Shown: positions 16,687-24,842, counted from the stretch's first letter. The stretch: 45,372 bases of DNA from JBICIG01 sp043101605 (GCA_043101605.1 JBICIG010000055.1:1-45372), one strand, 5' to 3'. A program made the numbers and translations. The notes: a model not told the origin generated them from the letters alone.

Positions 16687-17060
16687 CGGTCCCGCTCTCC
16701 CTCGTCGCCCGCCGACGGTCCCGATCCGCCCTCCCCGAGCCACGCGCCGCACGCGCCCTTGCCGGGCGAACGCTCGATCGGCTCGGCCGTCGGGTCGCTG
16801 AAGTGCTCGAGAACGCGCCGGGCGCGCCCGGGCCCGTCCTGGAGCAGGATCCGCACCGCGTCGCGCAGCGCCTCGACGCGAAGATCGCCCCCGTCCCCGG
16901 CGGCTCGATCGAAACGATCCAGGAACGCCGCCAGGTCGATCACCTTGGCGCGATGCTCCATGAAGTACGCGTCGGCGACCTCCCGCTGAGTCCGGGGGCC
17001 GGGGCGGGCGTCGCGCGGATCGCCCGCGCCTCGCTCGGTTCGACCGGTCGGCAAAGTCAC
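16683..17060 (-). CDS. Small ORF in the eboA position, function unknown
   Basis: 125 residues between eboD and eboB, overlapping both (GTGA at its start, ATGA-type at its end), so clearly part of the operon. The middle is a helical region, DAYFMEHRAKVIDLAAFLDRFDRAAGD then RVEALRDAVRILLQDGPGRARRVLEHFSDPT, and the C-terminus has a conserved-looking PGKGACGAWLGEG. It is shorter than the EboA proteins I know of and I see no firm match to them. It could be a divergent EboA or an unrelated planctomycete addition. Confidence 0.6.
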   Translation of the reverse strand: MTLPTGRTERGAGDPRDARPGPRTQREVADAYFMEHRAKVIDLAAFLDRFDRAAGDGGDLRVEALRDAVRILLQDGPGRARRVLEHFSDPTAEPIERSPGKGACGAWLGEGGSGPSAGDEGERDR

Positions 17061-18253
17061 GCGGAAACTCCGTCGACGCCGCAGTCGGCGGGCGCGATCG
17101 GGCGACCTGCCGAGCGCATCTCCCCGATCGCCCGGCGCATCTCCAGCCGATCGACTTCCCGCACCTCCACCGCGCGTCCGGGCTCGGCGATCAGCGACAG
17201 CGTCAGCGCCCCGCCCAGGTGCTCGCGGAACTCCTCGAGTCCTTCCAGCACCGCGTCCGCATCGCCCAGGGCCTCATCGCCCGTCGGCAGCCCGAGCGAT
17301 TCGAGGGTCGCGATGATCGTCGCCGCATCGCGCTCGCTCAGCACGCCCGTCCGGGCGGCGTAGCGCGCATCGATCGCGATGCCGATCGACACCGCCTCGC
17401 CGTGGCGCAGCCGATACCCGGTCATCTGCTCCAGCTTGTGCGCCGCCCAGTGCCCGTGATCGAGCGGGCGGGCGCGGGTGAGTTCGAACGCGTCCCCGCC
17501 TCGGGTGATGTGCTCGAGGTGGATCCGTGCCGAGCGGGTGATGATCGGCTCGCAGGCGTCGAGATCGCGCGCTGCGATCGCATCGGTCGCCGCCCGGATC
17601 TCACCGAAGAACTCCCGGTCCTTGACCAGCGCGACCTTGACCGCCTCGCTGAACCCGCTGGCCCAGTCGCGCGGGCTCAGCGTCCGCAGCAGGTCGGCGT
17701 CGTTGATCACCGCGCTCGGGACCGCGAACGCCCCGAGGTAGTTCTTGCTCCCCAGGGCGTTGACGCCGTTCTTGACGCCCACGCCCGAGTCGTCCTGGCT
17801 CAGCGTCGTCGTCGGCACGCGGACCAGCTTCACGCCGCGGTGCGCGATCGCCGCGGCGAACCCGACGACATCCAGCACCGCGCCACCTCCGACGGCGAGC
17901 ACGGTGCTCTGTCGGCACAGCCCGGCATCGCGGATGCTCCGGAGCACCCGCCGCAGGATCTCCGGATCGTTCTTGGCGATCTCGCCGCCCGGCACCGCCT
18001 CGATGCCCGCCAGCGCCAGCCCGTGCGACTGGGCGTACGACGCCACGCGCGGCACGATGGTCGGGTCGGCGTCGACGAGCCCCTGATCGAGGAACGCCAG
18101 CGTGGGCAGCGATCGCCCCGGCTCGGCGGCGGCGTCCTGCGAGGCCTCGGCGAGCGCGCGGGCGAGGGTCGGGTTGGCCGGATCGAACACGCCGCGCGTG
18201 ACCGTCAGCCGGTGCGTGAACGAAACCGAGAATGGCTCCTCGAACCGCGGCAA
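17057..18253 (-). CDS. eboD: 3-dehydroquinate-synthase-like cyclase, EboD-like
   Basis: 398 residues of the sugar-phosphate-cyclase (AroB) superfamily. NAD site: LAVGGGAVLDVVGFAAAI and RVPTTTLSQDDSGVGVKNGVN. The metal ligands are kept: Glu in GFSEAVKVALVKD, His in LDHGHWAAHKLEQ and His in RLRHGEAVSIG. HGHWAAHKLE and the run GSKNYLGAFAVPSAVI distinguish the EboD branch from true AroB. The start is a TTG at 18253, chosen because TCCTCCC at 18258-18264 gives a strong GGGAGGA site just upstream. First gene of the ebo operon, divergent from the xylulokinase gene. The substrate is unknown; housekeeping AroB is not expected in such a cluster. Confidence 0.84.
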   Translation of the reverse strand: MPRFEEPFSVSFTHRLTVTRGVFDPANPTLARALAEASQDAAAEPGRSLPTLAFLDQGLVDADPTIVPRVASYAQSHGLALAGIEAVPGGEIAKNDPEILRRVLRSIRDAGLCRQSTVLAVGGGAVLDVVGFAAAIAHRGVKLVRVPTTTLSQDDSGVGVKNGVNALGSKNYLGAFAVPSAVINDADLLRTLSPRDWASGFSEAVKVALVKDREFFGEIRAATDAIAARDLDACEPIITRSARIHLEHITRGGDAFELTRARPLDHGHWAAHKLEQMTGYRLRHGEAVSIGIAIDARYAARTGVLSERDAATIIATLESLGLPTGDEALGDADAVLEGLEEFREHLGGALTLSLIAEPGRAVEVREVDRLEMRRAIGEMRSAGRPIAPADCGVDGVSA

Positions 18254-18403
18254 CGAATCCTCCCGTCCGCTCGCCCGGGCCCCGCGCGGGGCGGCCGGCC
18301 GGGGATGGTACGGGAAGGCTTTGCGCGAATCGAACGCGGCGCGAGCCCTGGGACCGGTTTGGCTCGCCCGGGCGCCGGCGCCCTCCCGGTACCATGCCGA
18401 CGC
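18254..18403. promoter_or_regulatory. Divergent promoter region, eboD and xylB
   Basis: In 150 bp there are two TACCAT hexamers: on minus at 18310-18305, about 50 nt before the eboD start (leadered, with a strong ribosome site), and on plus at 18390-18395, only 8 nt before the xylB ATG (leaderless-type spacing). The GC-rich palindromes between them (GGGCCCCGCGCGGGG-like, CGCCCGGGCGCCGGCG-like) might be operators but are also expected by composition. Confidence 0.4.
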
Positions 18404-19966
18404 ATGGCTCTGCTGGGCATCGATGTCGGCACCTCGTCTTCCAAGGCACTCGTCTGCGACGATGCCGGCTCGGTCGTCGGCGTCGGGTCGGCGACGCACC
18501 CCATCGCGATGCCCCGCCCCGGCTGGACCGAACAGCACCCGCGCGACTGGTGGCGGTCGGCGGTGCGCGCCGCGAGGCTCGCGCTCGAAGCGGCCGAATC
18601 CCGCGGCGTTCCCGCGAACGACCTCCGCGCCATCGGGCTCAGCGGGCAGATGCACGGCATGGTGCTCCTCAACGCCGACACCATCGCCCGCGGGGGGCGC
18701 GACGCCGACGCCCTCCGCCCGGCGATTCTCTGGAACGACCAGCGCACCGCCGACCAATGCGCGCAGATCGAGTCGGTCCTGGGCGGTCGCCCGGCGACGG
18801 TCGCGCAGACGGGGAACGCCGCCCTGGCCGGGTTCACCCTCCCCAAACTGCTCTGGATGCGCGCCCACGAACCGGCGGTGCTCGACGGCGCCGCGGCGCT
18901 GCTCCTGCCCAAGGACTTCGTCGGGTTCTGCCTGACCGGTCGGCTCGCGACGGATGTCGGCGACGCGTCGGGCACGCTGCTCTTCGATGTCGATGCCCGC
19001 GCCTGGAACCCGCGCGTCATCGAGGCATTCGGGATCGATCCCGCGATCCTGCCGGCCGCGTACGAATCGTGCGCGCCGGTCGGCGAAGTGACCGACCACG
19101 CCGCGGCGGAACTCGGTGTGCCCGCGGGCGTGCCGGTTGTCGCGGGGTCGGGCGACAACATGGCCGGCGCGATCGGCGCGGGGATCACCGAGCCCGGGTC
19201 GGTGCTCGTGACGCTGGGGACCAGCGGCGTCGTCTACGCCCACGCCGACGCCCCCCACCGCGACCTGCCCGCCGACCCGGCCCGGCCCGCCGGTCGGCTG
19301 CACACCATGTGCGCCGCGACCGGCACCGCCCACGCGCCCGGAGCCTGGTGCGTGACGGGGTGCCTGCTCTCGGCGGCGGGGGCGCTGGAATGGGCCCGTA
19401 CCAAGGTCTGGCCCAACTCGCCCATCGACGATCTGATGCGCGAAGCCGCCGACGCGCCGCTCGGGTGCGAGGGGCTCAAGTTCCTGCCGCATCTCACCGG
19501 CGAGCGCTGCCCGCACCCGGATCCGGGCGCGCGCGGCGGATGGGTCGGGCTGACCGCCCGGCACGACCGCGGCTCCATGGTCCGCGCCATTCTCGAGGGC
19601 GTCGCGCTCAACCTCGCGACCATCCTCGATCTCCACCGTGCCGCGGGGATCTCGGTCGCGGCGGTCCGGATCGGGGGCGGCGGGGCGAGATCGGAACTCT
19701 GGCGGCAGATCGTTGCCGACACGCTCGCCGAGCCGATCGTGTCGCTCGAAGCCGAGGAAGGCCCGGCGCACGGCGCGGCGCTGCTGGCCGGCGTCGGCGC
19801 AGGCTTGTTCGCGAGCGTCCGGGCCGCGTGCGCCCGGGCGATCCGGACCGGCGAGGTCCGCGAACCGATCGACGCCCACGCGTCGCGGTACGCTGCGATC
19901 CGCGAGCGGTACGAAGCGATCTACCCGGCGTTGCAGCCGATCGTCTCGCCGTTGAGCGATTCCTAG
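18404..19966 (+). CDS. xylB: Xylulokinase-like FGGY sugar kinase
   Basis: A 520-residue FGGY-family kinase, phosphorylating D-xylulose with ATP if the neighbour isomerase makes it. Seen: phosphate loop GIDVGTSSSKALV at residues 5-17, GLSGQMHGMVLL near 78, WNDQRTADQC near 109, catalytic Asp in VVAGSGDNMAGAIGAG near 247, LVTLGTSGVVYA, and the C-terminal adenosine site VRIGGGGARSELWRQIVADTL. The ATG at 18404 follows TACCAT by 8 nt with no Shine-Dalgarno. It is 45 bp upstream of the isomerase gene, so the two probably form an operon. Confidence 0.88.
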   Translation: MALLGIDVGTSSSKALVCDDAGSVVGVGSATHPIAMPRPGWTEQHPRDWWRSAVRAARLALEAAESRGVPANDLRAIGLSGQMHGMVLLNADTIARGGRDADALRPAILWNDQRTADQCAQIESVLGGRPATVAQTGNAALAGFTLPKLLWMRAHEPAVLDGAAALLLPKDFVGFCLTGRLATDVGDASGTLLFDVDARAWNPRVIEAFGIDPAILPAAYESCAPVGEVTDHAAAELGVPAGVPVVAGSGDNMAGAIGAGITEPGSVLVTLGTSGVVYAHADAPHRDLPADPARPAGRLHTMCAATGTAHAPGAWCVTGCLLSAAGALEWARTKVWPNSPIDDLMREAADAPLGCEGLKFLPHLTGERCPHPDPGARGGWVGLTARHDRGSMVRAILEGVALNLATILDLHRAAGISVAAVRIGGGGARSELWRQIVADTLAEPIVSLEAEEGPAHGAALLAGVGAGLFASVRAACARAIRTGEVREPIDAHASRYAAIRERYEAIYPALQPIVSPLSDS

Positions 19967-20011
19967 CACGCGTCCACCCGAGCCTCCTCGAGCAGCGCAC
20001 GGAGAGAGCCC

Positions 20012-21157
20012 ATGCCCCTGGCCGACCTTCGCGGACAATCGACCCGGCGGACGCCCGATGAGCGCGTCGCGCAGTTGCAGTCGTTCACGCTCGAGCCGAA
20101 GTTCAGCGCCGGGATCTGGTACTTCCAGCCCATGGCGAGCCGCTTTCACGACGCGTACGGCGCGGGCCGCACGATCGAGGAACGCCTCGACATCGCCGCG
20201 GGCCTGAAGGACGCGGGTCTGTGCTCGCTCGAAGCCCACTATCCCAACGAGATCAACGAGGACAACGCGGACCTGTGGAAGGCGTTCAGCCGCGACACGG
20301 GGATCCGCCTGCTGACGGTCATCCCGCTGCTGTTCTGGGATGCTCGCTTCGAGTGGGGATCGCTCTCGAACCCGATCGAAGCGCACCGCCGATTCGCGAT
20401 CGAGCGCCTCGTCGGCGCGCTCCGGATGAACAGGGAATTCGACACCGATTTCGCGGTGGTCTGGCCGGGCATCGACGGGTTCGAGAACCCGTTCGGCGTC
20501 GATCAGGTCGGGATGCGGGCGCGGTTCATCGACGGGCTGGTCGAGGGGCTGGACGCGGTGCCGGGCGTGCGGATCGCGTTCGAGCCCAAGCCGTACGAGC
20601 CGCGGGGACGGATCCTCTTCGGCACCACGCCCGAGGGGGTGCTGCTCGGGCGTGATGTCGAGGAGAAACTGAGTTCGAGCGAGAACCGCCGGCTGCTCGA
20701 CGCGGGGCACAAACTCGTCTGCCTGAACCCGGAGGTCGGGCACGCGCTGATGGGCTTCGAGGACCTGTCGACCTGCTTCGGGTGGGCGCTGGGTGAGGGG
20801 CGGCTGGCGCACACGCACTGGAACAGCCAGCCGTTGGGCAACTACGACCAGGACCTCAACGCCGGCGTCGTCAGCCCCGAGCAGATGGAAGCCGGGCTGT
20901 ATGTCCTCAAGATGCACGGGTACGACCAGCACTTCGGGATCGATGTCAACCCGGAGCGCATGCCCGTCGAGACGGCGATCCGCAACAGCATCGACGCGAT
21001 CCGCGTCGCGTGCGACCGCGTCAACGCGCTCGATCACGCGTCGATCGTGCGCACGCACGAGCGGCCCGATGAGAGCCGGGGCTGGCTCGAAGCGCACCTG
21101 ATCCGGGCGCGGGCGGGCGCGGCGTCGAAACTCGCGCCGCTCGACCCGCTGGCGTGA
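20012..21157 (+). CDS. Xylose-isomerase-like TIM-barrel sugar isomerase
   Basis: 381 residues. It has the metal and base residues of xylose/rhamnose isomerases: FEPKPYEPR (Glu and Lys) near 190, CLNPEVGHALMG near 238, LAHTHWNSQP near 266 and FGIDVNPERMP near 308. The N-terminus FSAGIWYFQPMASRFHDAYG differs from classical XylA, so the exact aldose is uncertain, but pairing with a xylulokinase makes xylose to xylulose the best guess. GGAGAG precedes the ATG by about 6 nt. No signal peptide or membrane segment. Confidence 0.78.
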   Translation: MPLADLRGQSTRRTPDERVAQLQSFTLEPKFSAGIWYFQPMASRFHDAYGAGRTIEERLDIAAGLKDAGLCSLEAHYPNEINEDNADLWKAFSRDTGIRLLTVIPLLFWDARFEWGSLSNPIEAHRRFAIERLVGALRMNREFDTDFAVVWPGIDGFENPFGVDQVGMRARFIDGLVEGLDAVPGVRIAFEPKPYEPRGRILFGTTPEGVLLGRDVEEKLSSSENRRLLDAGHKLVCLNPEVGHALMGFEDLSTCFGWALGEGRLAHTHWNSQPLGNYDQDLNAGVVSPEQMEAGLYVLKMHGYDQHFGIDVNPERMPVETAIRNSIDAIRVACDRVNALDHASIVRTHERPDESRGWLEAHLIRARAGAASKLAPLDPLA

Positions 21158-21202
21158 CGGCCCGTTGCCCGGGGGTGCCCCGGGGCAACGCCCGAGAATC
21201 GC

Positions 21203-21231
21203 TTGGAGCCGGGATCGGGGTGTGGTAGGCT
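21203..21231 (+). promoter_or_regulatory. Sigma70-type promoter for the secreted protein
   Basis: TTGGAG at 21203-21208 and TAGGCT at 21226-21231 are separated by 17 bp, the ideal spacer. The downstream gene starts at 21269 and has GAGAGAGGAG as ribosome site, so this is a normal leadered arrangement. Confidence 0.5.
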
Positions 21232-21268
21232 CGCGGATCCGGGCATTCGCCCGAGAGAGGAGTCTTCC

Positions 21269-22003
21269 ATGAGATGCAATAGGTGCGCGGCCTTGGCCGC
21301 GGTCGTTGGTCTGGCGAGCATCGCGTTCGGCGATGAGTTGTACCGCCAGGATTTCTCCGGCACGCCCTCGTTCTCGTCGCAGGACGCCCGGAACACGGGC
21401 GGGCTCGGCTGGTTCAGCGAGGCGGCCGACAACTTCCCGGGCCAGGCCGACTGGACCATCACCGATCTGGTCTGGTACGGGTCGTACAACACGCCGCTGG
21501 GCCAGGAGGGCAACACCGAGGGCTTCACCATCCGCATCTACGACGACGCGGGCGGCGCGCCGGGCGCGCGGATCTACGAGCAGGACATCTTCGGCATCGG
21601 GACGAACATCATCGAGACGCCGCTGGGCATCTGGACCTCCAACTTTGAGCGGTATCAGTACGAAGCGGCGCTCCCGGTCGCGTTCGATGTCCCCGCCGAC
21701 GGGCAGTACTGGCTGAGCATCGTCGCGATCCTGCCGCGCGGCGGCGGCGCGACCGAGCCGCAGTGGTTCACCGGCAACGCCGCGGGCGTGACCTCCCCGC
21801 CCGCCTACCAGTGGTTCTTCGACCCGGGGAACTTCACGCAGCAGTCGACCGACATCGCCGTCATCATCAATGGCACCATCGGCGATGACACCTGCCCCGC
21901 CGACCTCACCGGCTCGTCGGATCCCAACGATCCGTCCTACGGCACGCCCGACGGCGTCGCCGACGGCGAGGACTTCTTCTTCTACCTCGATCTCTTCAGC
22001 TAG
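21269..22003 (+). CDS. Secreted protein with Phycisphaerae-type CPADLTG dockerin-like tail
   Basis: 244 residues. Signal peptide MRCNRCAALAAVVGLASIAFG is followed by a beta-rich body of unknown role (ITDLVWYGSYNTPLG, GFTIRIYDDAGGAPGARIYEQD, YWLSIVAILPRGGGATEPQWF). The C-terminus, CPADLTGSSDPNDPSYGTPDG followed by VADGEDFFFYLDLFS, is the Ca-binding, dockerin-like segment found at the end of many exported proteins in this group; here the usual GDG loop is lengthened by SSDPNDPSYGTP. It is presumably displayed or bound outside the cell. It has its own promoter and terminator, so it is monocistronic. Confidence 0.75.
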   Translation: MRCNRCAALAAVVGLASIAFGDELYRQDFSGTPSFSSQDARNTGGLGWFSEAADNFPGQADWTITDLVWYGSYNTPLGQEGNTEGFTIRIYDDAGGAPGARIYEQDIFGIGTNIIETPLGIWTSNFERYQYEAALPVAFDVPADGQYWLSIVAILPRGGGATEPQWFTGNAAGVTSPPAYQWFFDPGNFTQQSTDIAVIINGTIGDDTCPADLTGSSDPNDPSYGTPDGVADGEDFFFYLDLFS

Positions 22004-22045
22004 GGCTGCAGCTAAACACCACCACCTTCACGCTCACACACCCAG

Positions 22046-22076
22046 GGCGTCGGTCCCAAAGACCGACGCCTTTCTC
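22046..22076 (+). terminator. Rho-independent terminator
   Basis: GGCGTCGGTC and GACCGACGCC form a perfect 10-bp stem around CCAAA, followed by TTTCTC. It ends the transcript of the secreted-protein gene 43 bp upstream. Confidence 0.9.
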
Positions 22077-22105
22077 ATGCGCGCACATCCCACCCCACCC
22101 CCACG

Positions 22106-22165
22106 CTCCGCGGCTCTCCGCGTCCCTCCGCGGTGATCTCCCCGCTACCCCTCCGTGCCTCGGTG
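22106..22165 (-). repeat. Dispersed repeat pair, ACGGAGG unit then CGCGGAG unit
   Basis: On the minus strand, CACCGAGGCACGGAGG (22165-22150) is followed after 14 nt by a run of three CGCGGAG-like units beginning CACCGCGGAGG (22135-22106). The same two units occur in the same order on plus at 42132-42232. The first unit is the type that bounds the GxxExxY cassette. Confidence 0.7.
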
Positions 22166-22222
22166 GCGCCTTCCCCCGCGCGCACGAAAAAGGCCCGCTC
22201 CACCGAGCGGACCTCTTCGAAG

Positions 22223-22294
22223 TTGGGCATCCAGGACTCGAACCTGGACTAAGTGAACCAGAATCACTCGTGCTGCCAATTACACCAATGCCCA
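22223..22294 (-). tRNA. tRNA-Gln (anticodon CTG)
   Basis: The reverse complement folds as a cloverleaf: 7-bp acceptor TGGGCAT/ATGCCCA, D-stem GTGT/GCAC, anticodon stem AGTGA/TCACT with loop TTCTGGT (anticodon CTG, reads CAG), T-stem CCAGG/CCTGG with loop TTCGAGT. The U1-A72 pair is typical of tRNA-Gln. The 3' CCA is not encoded. Confidence 0.95.
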
Positions 22295-22395
22295 GACCGT
22301 CATCTCCGAGCGTCGCGGGGTGAACCCGCCCCGCTCGGCCCGAATCCTACTCACGCCGACCACGCCCAAGCAACCGTCCCCGATACCCTGTCTCC

Positions 22396-24261
22396 ATGCT
22401 CAAGATCCTCCGACGCGTCCTCCCCGCCGCCGCCCTCGCCCACACCCTCGCCGGCGCTTCGCTCGCCAACGCCCAGCCCGCCGACGCCCCGCCCCCCGGC
22501 CGCTCCCCCGAGCTCTGGGGCGTCCTCGACGACTATGTCACCTGGCAGATGGACCAGTCCCCCGAGTGGGCGACCCAGCGCGGCTTGCCCGGCTACGCCG
22601 ACCGACTCAGCGACCCCTCCCCCGAAGCCACCCGCTCTCGTCTGGCCGACATGCAGTCCTTCCTCAACAGCCTCGCCCGCCTCTCCGAGCTCCCCCTTTC
22701 CCCGGCCGACCACGAGGACATCGAACTCCTCGCCCGCGACCTCCAACTCGGGCTCGAGGGCGCCCGCTTCCACCCCGAGCAGACCCCCGTCGACGCCCGC
22801 TGGGGCCCGCAGATCTGGCTCCCCCAGATGCCCGATCAGCTCAACTTCAACAAGCCGGGCGACTACGCCGACTTCGCCGCCCGCCTCGAGCAGATCCCCT
22901 GGTATCTCGAGCAGACCACGCGCCAGTTGCGTCTGGGGCTCGAAGCCGGGCGCGTCCCGCCGCGCGCCTCCATCCTCGGCGCCGATCAGCAGGCCGCCGC
23001 GCTCGCGACCGAAGCGATCGCCGCCGACCCGACCCAGTCCCCCTTCTACCGCCCCTTCGCCGCGCTCGACGACGACCACCCCACCGCCGCGCGCGCCCGC
23101 GCCGCGATCGAAGAGGGCGTGACGCCCGCTTTCGCCGAGTTCGCGCGGTTCCTCCGCGAGGAGTACATCCCCGCCTGCCGCGAGTCCCCCGCCGCTTCGG
23201 ATTCGGTCGACGGGCTCGCGTGGTACGCCCACCAGCTCAAGGTCCACACCACCACCGATCTCACGCCCGACGAGGTGCATCAGATCGGGCTGCGCGAGGT
23301 CGCGCGCATCCGCGCCGAGATGATCGGCGTCGTGAAGATGACCGACTGGTACGCCGACCGCCTCGAAGCAACCGTCGACGCGCCCGAGGACGACGACGCC
23401 CTCCTCGCCTCGTTCATCGACTACCTGCGCACGCACCCGCGCTTCTACCACGATTCGTCCGAGGCCCTGCTCGCCGGCTACCGCGACATCGCCAAGCGCG
23501 TCGACGCCGAACTCCCCCGCTTCTTTCGCGTCATGCCCCGGCTTCCCTACGGCGTGCGCGAGATGCCCGCCCTCGCCGCCCCGGGCTCCCCCACCGCGTA
23601 CTACTACCCGGGCTCGCTCCGCGCCGGCGTGCCGGGCTACTTCGTCGCCAACACCTACCGCCTCGACCAGCGCCCCAGGTACGAGATGATCGCCCTGACG
23701 CTCCACGAAGCCGTGCCCGGTCACCACCTCCAGATCGCGATCAAGCAGGAGCTCGAGGGCGTCCACGAGTTCCGCACCCTCCAGAGCGTCACCGCCTTCA
23801 GCGAGGGCTGGGCCCTCTACGCCGAACGCCTCGGGCTGGAGATGGGCGACCGCCCGCTCAGCCAGGGCGGCTTCGGCTTCTACGACGATCCCTACGACAA
23901 CTTCGGCCGACTCACCTACGAGATGTGGCGCGCCTGCCGACTCGTCGTCGACCCCGGCATCCACGCCAAGGGATGGTCACGCCAGCAGGCGATCGACTTC
24001 ATGCTCGCCAACACGGCGCTGAGCGCGCACAATGTCGAGAAGGAGGTCGACCGCTACATCGGCTGGCCCGGGCAGGCGTGCGGGTACAAGCTCGGCGAGC
24101 TCAAGATCCGCGAGCTGCGCGCCCTTGCCGAGGGGACACTCGGCGACGACTTCGACCTCCGCGCCTTCCACGACCACCTCCTCGCCGCCGGCGCCATCCC
24201 CCTCGATGTCCTCGAGTCACGCATGTTCGACTGGGTCGAAGCGCAGCGATCGGGCAACTGA
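22396..24261 (+). CDS. DUF885 family secreted metallopeptidase
   Basis: 621 residues with a signal peptide ending around AGASLANA. The zinc motif HEAVPGHHLQ lies at about residue 437 and the downstream SEGWALYAE at about 468; together they define DUF885, a family related to M3/M32-like peptidases. Other family blocks seen are AYYYPGSLRAGVPGYFVAN and KVHTTTDLTPDEVHQIGLREV. Expected role is peptide hydrolysis outside the cytoplasm. TACCCT at 22384-22389 is 6 nt before the ATG and there is no Shine-Dalgarno, so the message may be leaderless. Confidence 0.9.
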   Translation: MLKILRRVLPAAALAHTLAGASLANAQPADAPPPGRSPELWGVLDDYVTWQMDQSPEWATQRGLPGYADRLSDPSPEATRSRLADMQSFLNSLARLSELPLSPADHEDIELLARDLQLGLEGARFHPEQTPVDARWGPQIWLPQMPDQLNFNKPGDYADFAARLEQIPWYLEQTTRQLRLGLEAGRVPPRASILGADQQAAALATEAIAADPTQSPFYRPFAALDDDHPTAARARAAIEEGVTPAFAEFARFLREEYIPACRESPAASDSVDGLAWYAHQLKVHTTTDLTPDEVHQIGLREVARIRAEMIGVVKMTDWYADRLEATVDAPEDDDALLASFIDYLRTHPRFYHDSSEALLAGYRDIAKRVDAELPRFFRVMPRLPYGVREMPALAAPGSPTAYYYPGSLRAGVPGYFVANTYRLDQRPRYEMIALTLHEAVPGHHLQIAIKQELEGVHEFRTLQSVTAFSEGWALYAERLGLEMGDRPLSQGGFGFYDDPYDNFGRLTYEMWRACRLVVDPGIHAKGWSRQQAIDFMLANTALSAHNVEKEVDRYIGWPGQACGYKLGELKIRELRALAEGTLGDDFDLRAFHDHLLAAGAIPLDVLESRMFDWVEAQRSGN

Positions 24262-24281
24262 CCGACCGCCACCCGGGGGGA

Positions 24282-24297
24282 TGTTCCACGTGGAACA
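24282..24297. promoter_or_regulatory. parS-like centromere site
   Basis: TGTTCCACGTGGAACA is a perfect 16-bp palindrome and matches the ParB-binding parS consensus (the form used in Pseudomonas and close to the Bacillus one). It lies 20 bp after the DUF885 gene in non-coding sequence. parS sites normally cluster near the origin, so this segment may be origin-proximal. No parA or parB is in the window. Confidence 0.85.
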
Positions 24298-24380
24298 CAT
24301 CGCCCTCGGTGCGCACAGAAATGAAGCACGCGGCCCGAGTCGCGGACCGCGTGCGCATGCTTCCGTTCAGTCGCCCGCGC

Positions 24381-24641
24381 TCACGGCGTGCGCCAGGCGC
24401 TCCCGTTCTCATCCCCGCGGCGCAGCGGCCTCGCCCGACCGTAGGGGCTCGCCCCCGGGCGCGGAGCGGTCGTCGTGCTCCCGCCGGGCTGCTCGGGCCT
24501 GGCTTCGGGCTCGCGCTGGGGCTCGGCGGGCTCCTCCGGCTCGTCGCCGTGCAGCCGCTTCTTGCGGGCCTCGTCGATCCCTCGATCGAGCTTGCCCAGC
24601 AAGTCCTTGACCTCGTTGAACGCCCGTCCGCGTGAACTCAT
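24381..24641 (-). CDS. Small hypothetical protein
   Basis: 86 residues. The N-terminal third is a charged amphipathic helix (GRAFNEVKDLLGKLDRGIDEARKKR); the rest is disordered, with EPEEPAEPQREPEARPEQP and a basic C-terminus. No family recognised. It is the only gene-like reading frame in this stretch and starts at an ATG, but the evidence that it is expressed is limited to the plausible helix. Confidence 0.45.
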   Translation of the reverse strand: MSSRGRAFNEVKDLLGKLDRGIDEARKKRLHGDEPEEPAEPQREPEARPEQPGGSTTTAPRPGASPYGRARPLRRGDENGSAWRTP

Positions 24642-24818
24642 ATCCGGACCTCCGCACTCCAGTGCCAGCGGACCTATCGGGTGAAGCCCCGCCCGCCTCG
24701 CCGCGCACACCCGCCGAGCCCGCACGCGGCCGTCAATCCGTGCCGACTGATCGGGCTGGGGGACCGCCCCCGCCCCACTCGCCCCGCCGATTCCCTTGAT
24801 CGTGGTGGGCCCCGACGC

Positions 24819-24842
24819 CCGCGAGCGGATCGGCTCGCGGGC
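24819..24842. repeat. Perfect stem-loop upstream of the ClpP-like gene
   Basis: CCCGCGAGC and GCTCGCGGG form a 9-bp stem with a 6-nt loop GGATCG, about 70 bp before the next gene. The whole 24642-24909 gap otherwise holds no feature I can support. It might be an operator or a transcript hairpin. Confidence 0.5.

Noticed and set aside
17057..18253. Housekeeping 3-dehydroquinate synthase (aroB)
   Set aside because: No shikimate neighbours, and the HGHWAAHKLE and KNYLGAF blocks plus linked TatD, UbiA and TIM-barrel genes fit the EboD branch better.
18232..20061. 609-codon plus-strand open frame overlapping xylB
   Set aside because: Low-complexity RRRP-type product in a shifted frame of a clear FGGY kinase.
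22106..22165. CRISPR array from repeated CGGAG units
   Set aside because: Units are 7-9 bp, tandem and without unique spacers of regular length; no cas genes.
24281..24330. MFHVEH-type short coding start over the parS palindrome
   Set aside because: The peptide is simply the translation of parS and appears on both strands; no continuing conserved frame.
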